Origin: Chitinophagaceae bacterium UBA2793
GTDB lineage: Bacteria; Bacteroidota; Bacteroidia; Chitinophagales; Chitinophagaceae
Reading direction: 5' to 3'
DNA: 7,768 nucleotides
Assembly (NCBI GenBank): GCA_002352045.1
Contig: DEHT01000030.1
Span: 2,752-10,519, forward strand
The notes beneath the pieces are model-generated. The model did not search any database. It worked only from the letters and a program-made list of their open reading frames with translations, and was not told the origin of the DNA. Shown here one piece after another: positions 1-5,962 of this stretch (the first letter of the stretch is position 1; every line of letters starts with the position of its first letter). The position numbers and the translations under genes were made by a program.

Positions 1-643
1 TTTCTTCTTTCAATTTAAAAATATGCCAGGCCGATTTACTGCGATAAGGCTTGCTTACTTCGCCGGGCTTTAATGCATAAACAATGTTTTCATATTGATA
101 TGGAATGCTGAATGCTGTGATAAAACCAAAGTCGGATGATTTAAGATTGGCATCTTTTATAAAAATACTTTGGAATGCAGCTTTGTCGTCGCTATTACTT
201 TTTAAAGCAGCATACAATTCATTGATGCTTTTATTTGCTTTCATAGTGTCGGCGCCTGCAGGTACCGGAATGGAAAAATGCAGCACATGCAAATCTTTTT
301 GAGACCGACTAAAGGCTTCATCCTTGAGGCGATCTATTCCTTTATCATCATTGAGATAATTATCAATTACCTGTCCACGAAAATTAGCTACATCAAATTG
401 AATTTGCGACAAGGTATCTAACCTTAATTCTTCGGCGGCCTTTACTTTTAATTTAAAATTGGTATAAAGATCCACGTATTCTTTAATAGCATTTTCCTTG
501 TCTTCTTCTTCGGTTTTATTTTTATTAAACGCCCTTAAAAATTCTTCTTTGCTTATAGATTGGTTGCCATATTGTATAAAATTTTGGGCTTGTGCCGATG
601 TGCCTATTGCTGCTAAAAGAATGAGTCCGTAAAACTTTTTCAT
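1..643 (-). CDS. Exported parvulin-type peptidyl-prolyl isomerase (SurA/PpiC-like), 3' part missing
   Basis: The reading frame starts at the ATG complementary to 641-643 and stays open for 214 codons to the window edge, so only the N-terminal part is visible. Residues 1-20 (MKKFYGLILLAAIGTSAQAQ) form a Sec signal peptide with an AQA-type cleavage site. A SurA_N-like helical region follows, with YGNQSISKEEFLRAFNKN and then LYTNFKLKVKAAEELRLDT. After SRSQKDLHVLHFSIPV comes the start of a parvulin domain, ending near the edge with LKPGEVSKPYRSKSAWHIFK, which matches the family's conserved G-x-v-S-x-P-f/y-x-s-x-x-g-w-H-i-f block. Bacteroidota homologues are large periplasmic foldases of several hundred residues, often with two parvulin domains. 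The inferred role is cis-trans proline isomerisation and chaperoning of outer-membrane or exported proteins. It lies 43 nt downstream of the thioredoxin-like gene on the same strand, so co-transcription is likely. Recognition is by motif only; the exact subfamily is uncertain. Confidence 0.9.
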   Translation of the reverse strand, partial: MKKFYGLILLAAIGTSAQAQNFIQYGNQSISKEEFLRAFNKNKTEEEDKENAIKEYVDLYTNFKLKVKAAEELRLDTLSQIQFDVANFRGQVIDNYLNDDKGIDRLKDEAFSRSQKDLHVLHFSIPVPAGADTMKANKSINELYAALKSNSDDKAAFQSIFIKDANLKSSDFGFITAFSIPYQYENIVYALKPGEVSKPYRSKSAWHIFKLKEE

Positions 644-686
644 TATGGTTGAGTTGTTTTGAAGTATGAATTTTGTTGAAAACTTT

Positions 687-2108
687 TTATTGTTTTTTCC
701 ACTTGGCTTCCAGCAGTTCATTCATTTGCAAAGGGGTTAATTTTTTTGCTATGATGCGTTTTTCCTTATCCAACAAATAAAGGGTAGGCGTTTGCGTTAT
801 ATCATATAATTGTTTGTACGATGGTTGTGCCGACTGGCGTTCCGCCGTCATCATTTCCATGGTTTGATACACATGCGTCCAATAGCTGAGGTTATTATCA
901 GCAATATATTTTTTCCAGGCAGTGGTATCATACTCCGTCATTACAGCAAAAATTTTCACGTTTTTATCTTTCCAGTTGGCTTTATACAGCGAATCTATTC
1001 TTGGCATTTCTTCTTTACAGTGCCCGCAATTAGGATCCCAAAAAGAAACAATGGTATAATCAGCCTGCACATCATACAACGATTTTAGTTTGCCCGAAGT
1101 ATCTACCATTTCCAAATTGGCAGCTTTTTCGCCCACTAAATTGGCCATTAGCATATAGGCTCTACGGGTAATGGCTTCCATTTGTTTTTCGTTGAGCCAG
1201 TTGGTAAGGCCTTTGCTATGGTACTTATTGAACAAATGTACAAATACAGCATCCTGCCCCATATATTTTGGATTAATGTATTCATCGGTAAGCCAGTTGA
1301 GCAGGTACTTATACATTTCCGGAGCCGACCTTGCCAGTAATAATTTATAATCCACATCTTTAATAATACTATCTGCCGACTGTGGCATTACCTGGCGATA
1401 GTATGCCTCTAACTTAGGTTTAAAAAATGGGGTTCGTACCACTTCATCGTCCATAAAACTTATACCATCCCAATAATGTGCTTTGTAAAAATTATAATTA
1501 TCAAGTGAATCCTGCCTGGTAATCGGTTGTTTTTCTGGATAGGGTGACTCTCGCATAGCTTTCAGCAAAATAGCCATCATGCTGTTTGGCTTTTGCGTTA
1601 TAATATTCATGCGATAACTATTCAACTCTGCATTATAGGTTTTGTAATTTTTTTCGTGCAGTGCCGAATCGGCAGCATTGGAAGCACTCATATAAGCGGC
1701 ACGTTCATCGTTGAGCAATTTACCCTGCTTTGCTACATAATGTTGGTATTCCCTAAACAATACATCTTCTGCAGAACCGCTTACCTGCATGGATGCAAGT
1801 TGATTGGTATCGGCCTTTATGGAAATTTGCTGCGTATTGTTTTTCCCAATTAAAAAATCGGCACTTAATCTTTTGCCCGGAAAAACTACTGCATAAATAC
1901 CCGGAGGCAAAGTTTTGTTTCCTTTAAAAATTGCCAACCCCGTATTGCTAATGGCTGCTGAATCTTCTACATTTAATCCTGCTCCGGAATAGTAAGTTAA
2001 ATAAGCAAATCCCTGCCGGGCATTTGACTGTAAGCGTACATTGTAACCCTGGGCCAATATTGTAGTAGAAACGAATGCGGTTAAGAGGGTAAATAAAATT
2101 TTTTTCAT
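687..2108 (-). CDS. Exported TlpA-like thioredoxin-fold protein with DUF4369/DUF5106-type N-terminal regions
   Basis: This complete 473-residue protein begins with a signal peptide (MKKILFTLLTAFVSTTILAQ, residues 1-20). Residues about 21-115 are beta-rich and resemble DUF4369 (DSAAISNTGLAIFKG, LPPGIYAVVF, VSGSAEDVLFREY). Residues about 120-310 are helical and resemble DUF5106 (YWDGISFMDDEVVRTPFFKPKL, read as a family block from Y212). The C-terminal third is a thioredoxin/TlpA domain: VSFWDPNCGHCKEEMPRID carries the redox pair C361 and C364, and TQTPTLYLLD holds the cis-proline P441 expected opposite the active site. The CGHC dipeptide is PDI-like and suggests reductase or isomerase chemistry on periplasmic disulfides, but the substrate cannot be inferred. 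The ATG at 2106-2108 is preferred because the signal peptide begins there and a good promoter lies just upstream. The downstream neighbour is an exported prolyl isomerase, consistent with a small envelope-protein quality-control unit. Confidence 0.93.
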   Translation of the reverse strand: MKKILFTLLTAFVSTTILAQGYNVRLQSNARQGFAYLTYYSGAGLNVEDSAAISNTGLAIFKGNKTLPPGIYAVVFPGKRLSADFLIGKNNTQQISIKADTNQLASMQVSGSAEDVLFREYQHYVAKQGKLLNDERAAYMSASNAADSALHEKNYKTYNAELNSYRMNIITQKPNSMMAILLKAMRESPYPEKQPITRQDSLDNYNFYKAHYWDGISFMDDEVVRTPFFKPKLEAYYRQVMPQSADSIIKDVDYKLLLARSAPEMYKYLLNWLTDEYINPKYMGQDAVFVHLFNKYHSKGLTNWLNEKQMEAITRRAYMLMANLVGEKAANLEMVDTSGKLKSLYDVQADYTIVSFWDPNCGHCKEEMPRIDSLYKANWKDKNVKIFAVMTEYDTTAWKKYIADNNLSYWTHVYQTMEMMTAERQSAQPSYKQLYDITQTPTLYLLDKEKRIIAKKLTPLQMNELLEAKWKKQ

Positions 2109-2124
2109 ATCTGTATAAGGACAA

Positions 2125-2154
2125 CAAATGTATTACAAAAAAAATATTAGCACA
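2125..2154 (-). promoter_or_regulatory. Bacteroidota-type promoter for the thioredoxin-like gene
   Basis: On the minus strand TACATTTG (2125-2132) matches the Bacteroidota -7 consensus TAnnTTTG exactly. TGTG (2151-2154), one mismatch from the -33 TTTG, sits upstream with an 18-nt spacer. Transcription would start near 2118-2120, leaving a leader of roughly 10 nt before the ATG. The call is consensus matching only. Confidence 0.55.
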
Positions 2155-2214
2155 GAATAGTTAACAAAGCTATAAGGGATTATCCGGCTTCGTGAATTTA
2201 GCCTTATTAAATAG

Positions 2215-2222
2215 TATTTTTG
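2215..2222 (+). promoter_or_regulatory. Possible -7 box directly before rlmD
   Basis: TATTTTTG matches TAnnTTTG, but the best -33 candidate is only TTCG at 2189-2192 with a long 22-nt spacer. If it is used, transcription would begin around 2226-2229, almost on the GTG start codon, so the mRNA would be leaderless or nearly so. A start further upstream, within the divergent intergenic region, cannot be excluded. Confidence 0.3.
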
Positions 2223-2226
2223 GGGC

Positions 2227-3735
2227 GTGGCACGAAAAAACAAAAGAATAGAAATGCAAGGCATAGCTGTAAGCGACTATGCAGCCGAAGGAAAAGCATT
2301 GGCAAAAGTAGATGGTAAAGTAATCTTTATTTCGGGTGCTGTGCCCGGCGATACGGTTAATCTTTTTCTTACAAAAAATAAAAAAGACTGGGCCGAAGCA
2401 AGGGTAACAGCCGTAAAAGAATTTTCCTCCGACAGGGTAGAACCTTTTTGTCAACACTTTGGTGTATGCGGCGGATGCAAATGGCAAATGTTGCCCTACC
2501 GTAAGCAAATTGAGTACAAACAACAGGAAGCCGAGCAAAACCTACGCCGTATTGGCAAAGTAACCGATGCAACTTTTTTGCCGATTGTAGGTGCAGATGA
2601 AACAAAGCATTACCGCAATAAGCTGGAGTTTACATTTAGTAATAAAGAGTTTACTGTAGCCCCCCCGGCCCCTCAGGGGGGGAATGGCGCAGGCTCTGAT
2701 AGTTTGCAGGCAAACATTATTAACGAAGAAAAAAAAGACACTACAAATTTTCAAGACCCCAATCCCCCCTTGGGGGGCAGAGGGGCTCTTGGCTTTCACG
2801 TTCCCCGCATTTTTGATAAGGTAATTGATATCCACCAATGTTACCTGATGGATGATGTAAACAATCGCATTCGTAATACTGTAAGAACATTTGCTTTAGA
2901 AAATGGTTTTAGTTTTTACGATATTAGGCAACATACCGGTTGGTTACGAAACATCATTATTCGCTATTGCAGTACCGGCGAACTAATGGTAAATATTTGT
3001 ATCAATCATGAAGCCGAAAGCGATAGGGTTGCTTTGCTCAACCATTTACTGGAACAGGTGCCTCAGATAACCACACTGCTTTATACCATTAATCCAAAAT
3101 GGAACGATAGTATTTACGACCTGGAGCCGCAAGTGTATTTTGGCAAAGGATATGTAATTGAAAAATTAAAAGCAGCCAAAGATGAAGTGTACGAATTTAT
3201 TATAAGCCCCAAATCTTTTTTTCAAACCAATACCGGGCAAGCCGAAAAACTGTATGGCATTGCAAAAGATTTTGCGGCACTTACCGGCAATGAAGTTGTG
3301 TACGACTTGTATTGCGGCACAGGTAGCATTGGTATTTTTATGAGCAAACATGCCAAAAAAATTATTGGGGTAGAAGTGATAGAGCAAGCCATTGATGATG
3401 CCAAAAAAAATGCAGCGTTGAATAATGTAACCCATGCTTCTTTTTTTGCAGGCGATGTAATTAAAATTTGTACCGACGATTTTTTTGCCGAGCATGGCAA
3501 ACCCGATGTGGTAATAACCGACCCTCCACGGGCAGGCATGCACGAAAAATTAGTACGCAAACTTTTAGAAATGGAAGCACCCAAAATTGTGTATGTAAGT
3601 TGCAATACAGCCACACAGGCCAGAGACTTGCTGCTGCTACAAGAAAAATACAAGGTAGATAAAGTGCAGCCGGTAGATATGTTTCCTCATACGCATCATA
3701 TAGAAAGTGTAGCATTGCTTACTTTACACAAATAA
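2227..3735 (+). CDS. rlmD: 23S rRNA (uracil-C5)-methyltransferase, RlmD/RumA family, with in-frame repeat insertion
   Basis: The protein methylates a uracil C5 in 23S rRNA using S-adenosylmethionine (U1939 in E. coli, by homology). Residues 1-63 form a TRAM RNA-binding domain (SDYAAEGKALAKVDGKVIF, AVPGDTV). C75, C81 and C84 (CQHFGVCGGCKWQ) plus C205 (DIHQCYL) are the expected [4Fe-4S] ligands. The SAM-binding loop is VVYDLYCGTGSIGIF (357-371), followed by DPPRAGM (432-438), the nucleophile C459 in VYVSCNTATQARDL, and the general-base candidate E493 in HHIESVALL. At 502 residues it exceeds E. coli RlmD (433). Much of the excess is residues 145-187, encoded by a palindromic repeat element. All catalytic motifs are intact, so the enzyme is probably functional. 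The GTG start is chosen because the ARKNK-type basic N-terminus is typical of Bacteroidota homologues; the alternative ATG at 2254 would remove it. The rhomboid gene follows after 36 nt. Confidence 0.93.
   Translation: MARKNKRIEMQGIAVSDYAAEGKALAKVDGKVIFISGAVPGDTVNLFLTKNKKDWAEARVTAVKEFSSDRVEPFCQHFGVCGGCKWQMLPYRKQIEYKQQEAEQNLRRIGKVTDATFLPIVGADETKHYRNKLEFTFSNKEFTVAPPAPQGGNGAGSDSLQANIINEEKKDTTNFQDPNPPLGGRGALGFHVPRIFDKVIDIHQCYLMDDVNNRIRNTVRTFALENGFSFYDIRQHTGWLRNIIIRYCSTGELMVNICINHEAESDRVALLNHLLEQVPQITTLLYTINPKWNDSIYDLEPQVYFGKGYVIEKLKAAKDEVYEFIISPKSFFQTNTGQAEKLYGIAKDFAALTGNEVVYDLYCGTGSIGIFMSKHAKKIIGVEVIEQAIDDAKKNAALNNVTHASFFAGDVIKICTDDFFAEHGKPDVVITDPPRAGMHEKLVRKLLEMEAPKIVYVSCNTATQARDLLLLQEKYKVDKVQPVDMFPHTHHIESVALLTLHK
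2658..2682 (+). repeat. Left arm of the rlmD-embedded element, self-complementary
   Basis: A run of seven C (2660-2666) can pair with a run of seven G (2676-2682) across a 9-nt loop. In the gene's frame it reads A-P-P-A-P-Q-G-G. It is the inverted partner of 2764-2787. Confidence 0.7.
2764..2787 (-). repeat. Right arm of the rlmD-embedded element, self-complementary
   Basis: Six C (2764-2769), TT, six G (2772-2777), then CAGAGGGGCT. In the gene's frame the arm encodes P-P-L-G-G-R-G-A. Read on the opposite strand it gives S-P-S-A-P-Q-G-G, nearly the peptide of the left arm. Confidence 0.7.
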
Positions 3736-3759
3736 CATAACAATAGCAAGGAATAAAAA

Positions 3760-3767
3760 TAACTTTA
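3760..3767 (+). promoter_or_regulatory. Weak -7-like box before the first rhomboid gene
   Basis: TAACTTTA matches TAnnTTTG in all but the last base and ends 4 nt before the ATG. No convincing -33 element was found. The gene may instead be read through from rlmD, 36 nt upstream. Confidence 0.2.
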
Positions 3768-3771
3768 CAAC

Positions 3772-4380
3772 ATGAGTAATTACGGAAATAGTTTTCAAAG
3801 AACCACGCCAATAGTTTTAAACCTAATTATAATTAATGCATTGGTTTTTTTAATACAAAATGTTTTTGACGGGCCAGAAAATAAAGTAACGCTTTTATTA
3901 GCGTTGTTCCCTTTACAGTCAGGATTTTTTGAACCTTACCAATTGGTAACCCACATGTTTGCACATGGGGGGCTTGCCCATATTTTGTTTAATATGTTTG
4001 CTCTTTGGAGTTTTGGCTCCCTATTGGAAAGATCCTGGGGACCAAAAAAGTTTTTAATATTTTATCTTGTATGCGGACTGGCAGCCGGGGTTGCGCATTT
4101 GTTTTTATCCAATAGTGCTGCTGTAGGCGCATCGGGTGCTATTATGGGTTTGCTGGGGGCATATGCATACCTGTTTCCCAATACTCAATTAATTATTTTT
4201 CCCATACCATTTCCGGTAAAAGCTAAATGGGCCATCATTGGTATTGCTGCTATTGATTTGTTTGGTGGGGTTTATCCTACGGGTAGCAATATTGCACATT
4301 TTGCACATTTGGGTGGCTTAGTAGCCGGCTTAATTTTGGTAATAGTTTGGAACAAATCAAACAAAAAGACTTTTTTTTAA
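3772..4380 (+). CDS. Rhomboid-family intramembrane serine protease, active type
   Basis: At 202 residues this is a compact six-helix rhomboid with little beyond the membrane core. Hydrophobic segments lie at about 12-31, 65-82, 94-113, 117-135, 151-166 and 176-194. The family signatures are all present: H70 and N74 in HILFN (oxyanion region, equivalent to H150/N154 of E. coli GlpG), the nucleophile S121 in VGASGAIMG (GxSG), and the catalytic H179 in FAHLGG. It should cleave transmembrane helices of membrane proteins within the bilayer; the substrates are unknown. The ATG at 3772 gives a short polar N-terminus before helix 1. It is followed after 23 nt by a second, catalytically altered rhomboid, so the two are probably translated from one transcript and may act together. 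Confidence 0.92.
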   Translation: MSNYGNSFQRTTPIVLNLIIINALVFLIQNVFDGPENKVTLLLALFPLQSGFFEPYQLVTHMFAHGGLAHILFNMFALWSFGSLLERSWGPKKFLIFYLVCGLAAGVAHLFLSNSAAVGASGAIMGLLGAYAYLFPNTQLIIFPIPFPVKAKWAIIGIAAIDLFGGVYPTGSNIAHFAHLGGLVAGLILVIVWNKSNKKTFF

Positions 4381-4403
4381 TTTAAAATAAAAAAGCAAAC
4401 CCT

Positions 4404-5354
4404 ATGGGAGAATCGGATAGATATACAGATTACAAGCCATCCAAAACCGGCATGCGCCTCGGCGACGACAATAATGCATTGGTAGCATTATTTGCCATTA
4501 ATGGTATTCTATTTTTACTGCTGTTGCTCATCCAGGTTTCTTATAGTTATTCTCAAAGAAAGGAAATAGAATTTTACCAGGAAGTGTTGCGTTGGTTTGC
4601 ATTACCCGGCAACTTTGGCACATTTATAAAACAACCCTGGTCGTTGTTTAGCTTTATGTTTAGCGACTCCGGTATGTCGGGTATGGCCATTGTTCGTTTT
4701 GCAAGTAATATGATTTGGTTGTGGGGATTTGGCTCCTTATTTCAGCAAATAGTGGGCAACCAAAGGTTGATACCGGTTTATTTGTATGGAGGTATTTTAG
4801 GTGGTTTAGCATTTTTAATGGCTCATACTTTTTCATCATCTGCACAAAGCAGCAACGAGGGTTTATTAGGTGCCAATACCGCTATAATGGCTATTGCCAT
4901 GGCAGCCACTGTTTCTATGCCTAAGTATCGATTTTTTCAACATATAGGTGGCGGTATTCCACTGTGGGTGTTGATGGCTATTTATATTGGTATTGATTTA
5001 TCGGGTGTAGTAAAAAGTGGTCCTGCTTATAGTTTTGCGCATTTAGGTGGTGCAACGGCCGGATTCATTTATATTGTTTTGCTTCGCAGGGGAACCGATG
5101 CTGGCCATTGGATGCTTCGGGTATATAAATGGCTAATGAATTTATATGCACCCAAAAAAATTTCAAGAGAAAAAATAAAAGAAAAAGTTTTTTACGAAAC
5201 CGGTGGGCGAAAACCCTTCACCAAAACAGCATTAATAACCCAGCAAAAGATTGATGAAATTTTAGATAAAATAAATCAAAAGGGTTTTGATTATCTAAGT
5301 AAAGAAGAAAAAGATATTTTAAAAAGAGCTGCCGAGGACGAACCCAGGGAATAA
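4404..5354 (+). CDS. Rhomboid-like membrane protein lacking the catalytic serine, with C-terminal DUF6576-like tail
   Basis: This 316-residue protein has a rhomboid membrane core at about residues 25-228. The catalytic serine is missing: where GxSG is expected it has G156-A157-N158-T159 (LLGANTAIMA), with AAT coding N158 at 4875-4877. The HxxxN position reads R98-F-A-S-N102, so the first histidine is also lost. The helix-6 histidine H213 (FAHLGGATAGF) is kept. The reading frame is intact, so this is not a decayed gene, but proteolysis by the usual Ser-His dyad is not expected. It probably works as a pseudoprotease, binding or chaperoning membrane clients as iRhoms and derlins do in eukaryotes (analogy only). 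The charged tail from about 245 ends with ILDKINQKGFDYLSKEEK (285-303), resembling the DUF6576 domain attached to many Bacteroidota rhomboids. It lies 23 nt downstream of the active rhomboid. Confidence 0.88.
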   Translation: MGESDRYTDYKPSKTGMRLGDDNNALVALFAINGILFLLLLLIQVSYSYSQRKEIEFYQEVLRWFALPGNFGTFIKQPWSLFSFMFSDSGMSGMAIVRFASNMIWLWGFGSLFQQIVGNQRLIPVYLYGGILGGLAFLMAHTFSSSAQSSNEGLLGANTAIMAIAMAATVSMPKYRFFQHIGGGIPLWVLMAIYIGIDLSGVVKSGPAYSFAHLGGATAGFIYIVLLRRGTDAGHWMLRVYKWLMNLYAPKKISREKIKEKVFYETGGRKPFTKTALITQQKIDEILDKINQKGFDYLSKEEKDILKRAAEDEPRE

Positions 5355-5377
5355 TGAGTATGAACGGCAACCATTTT

Positions 5378-5392
5378 ATTCTTTAAAAGAAT
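5378..5392. repeat. Short perfect inverted repeat upstream of the lipoprotein gene
   Basis: ATTCTTT and AAAGAAT are perfect 7-nt arms separated by one A, and the repeat directly abuts the -7 box at 5393. It is too A/T-rich and tight to be a good terminator. It could be an operator half-site pair, or chance in AT-rich DNA. Confidence 0.3.
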
Positions 5393-5400
5393 TAGCTTTG
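5393..5400 (+). promoter_or_regulatory. -7 box for the HGQPGHxC lipoprotein gene
   Basis: TAGCTTTG is an exact TAnnTTTG match, 26 nt before the ATG, in the longest gap (72 nt) of this part of the gene row. There is no clear -33 TTG. It suggests that the lipoprotein and the downstream EEP gene can be transcribed apart from the rhomboids. Confidence 0.45.
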
Positions 5401-5426
5401 GCATCTTCAAAAAACCATATCATATA

Positions 5427-5930
5427 ATGACAAAAATTTTTAATGTAGCAACCATAGTATCAGCAATTATACTGGCATCTTGTGGCGGAAGCAACAGCCC
5501 CGAAGTGGATAAGTCTATTATGCCTGCGGCAGATACAAGCAATGCCATCAATCCCAATTCATCGCAAGCAGTGGATGTACAATCGGTGCAGCCCATCCAG
5601 GCAGTTCCCAATCCATCGGCTACAGGAGCAAAAAACATTGCAGCACCTGCACAAGTAGTTAATGCTACTCCATCTACCGGAGCCGGTTTAAATCCTGCAC
5701 ATGGTCAACCGGGCCATCGTTGCGATATTGCCGTAGGTGCTCCATTAAATTCGGCACCGGCACCGGCGGTAAAAACAACCGCTACACCCAGTGTAACCAA
5801 TACACCGGTTGCAGTACCGCCTGTGTCTGCTCCGGCACCAACGGTTACAGCCCCGGGTATGAACCCTCCACATGGCCAACCAGGTCATGATTGTGCCATA
5901 GCTGTGGGGGCACCGCTAAAAAAAGGATAA
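5427..5930 (+). CDS. Probable lipoprotein with two HGQPGHxC motif repeats, function unknown
   Basis: Residues 1-19 form a lipoprotein signal peptide with lipobox LASC (C19 the likely lipidated residue), followed by GGSNS. The rest of the 167-residue protein is low-complexity and rich in Ala, Pro, Thr and Val, apart from two 22-residue repeats at 87-108 and 144-165. Both contain NP(A/P)HGQPGH(R/D)C followed by IAVGAPL. Each repeat offers two His and one Cys in HxxxxHxC spacing, which could bind a metal or heme, or form a disulfide between repeats; none of these is shown. Similar NPxHGQPGHxC segments occur in other Bacteroidota proteins of unknown function, as far as I recall. The protein looks like a disordered tether presenting two small conserved modules at the cell envelope. 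It has its own -7 box and is followed after 32 nt by the EEP gene. Confidence 0.8.
   Translation: MTKIFNVATIVSAIILASCGGSNSPEVDKSIMPAADTSNAINPNSSQAVDVQSVQPIQAVPNPSATGAKNIAAPAQVVNATPSTGAGLNPAHGQPGHRCDIAVGAPLNSAPAPAVKTTATPSVTNTPVAVPPVSAPAPTVTAPGMNPPHGQPGHDCAIAVGAPLKKG
5685..5750 (+). repeat. Coding repeat 1: HGQPGHxC module
   Basis: Encodes residues 87-108 of the lipoprotein (NPAHGQPGHRCDIAVGAPL core). It pairs with the module at 5856-5921. The two agree strongly at protein level but differ at most third codon positions. Confidence 0.8.
5856..5921 (+). repeat. Coding repeat 2: HGQPGHxC module
   Basis: Encodes residues 144-165 (NPPHGQPGHDCAIAVGAPL core), close to the C-terminus. Across the 16 codons from His149, 11 differ synonymously from repeat 1, 3 are identical and 2 change the residue. 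Confidence 0.8.
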
Positions 5931-5962
5931 TTGTAAGCCAGGGCTTCAATCAATATTAAACG

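Larger units (their letters stand above)
2658..2787. repeat. Palindromic C/G-rich element inserted in frame inside rlmD
   Basis: This block of about 130 bp is flanked by imperfect inverted repeats beginning AGCCCC (2658-2663) and ending GGGGCT (2782-2787). Of the outer 24 positions of the two arms, 19 match when one arm is reverse-complemented. Each arm also contains its own hairpin. The C/G homopolymer runs are unlike anything else in this AT-rich window. The block encodes residues 145-187 of the methyltransferase, between FSNKEFTV and LGFHVPRIFDK, two segments that are close together in typical family members. C/G-rich palindromes of this general look occur as dispersed repeats in Bacteroidota genomes; assignment to such a family is inference because only one copy is in the window. 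No clear target-site duplication was found, and 130 is not a multiple of three, so the exact ends are uncertain by a few bases. Confidence 0.75.

Noticed and set aside
105..302. Plus-strand open frame of 65 codons at the left end
   Set aside because: It is antisense to the signal-peptide-bearing prolyl isomerase frame, which shows clear family motifs; the short frame shows none.
2658..2682. C/G-rich hairpin as a transcription terminator
   Set aside because: It lies inside a coding sequence and is not followed by a T-tract.
2658..2787. rlmD as a pseudogene disrupted by the repeat
   Set aside because: The frame continues through the element and all Fe-S, SAM-binding and catalytic motifs downstream are intact.
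2542..2838. Minus-strand open frame of 98 codons crossing the repeat element
   Set aside because: It lies antisense inside the conserved methyltransferase coding sequence, has no recognisable domain, and stays open mainly because the palindromic element is stop-free on both strands.
4404..5354. Second rhomboid gene as a decayed pseudogene
   Set aside because: The frame is complete, the membrane helices, N102 and H213 are kept, and the C-terminal domain is present. Loss is confined to active-site positions, which fits a pseudoprotease better than decay.
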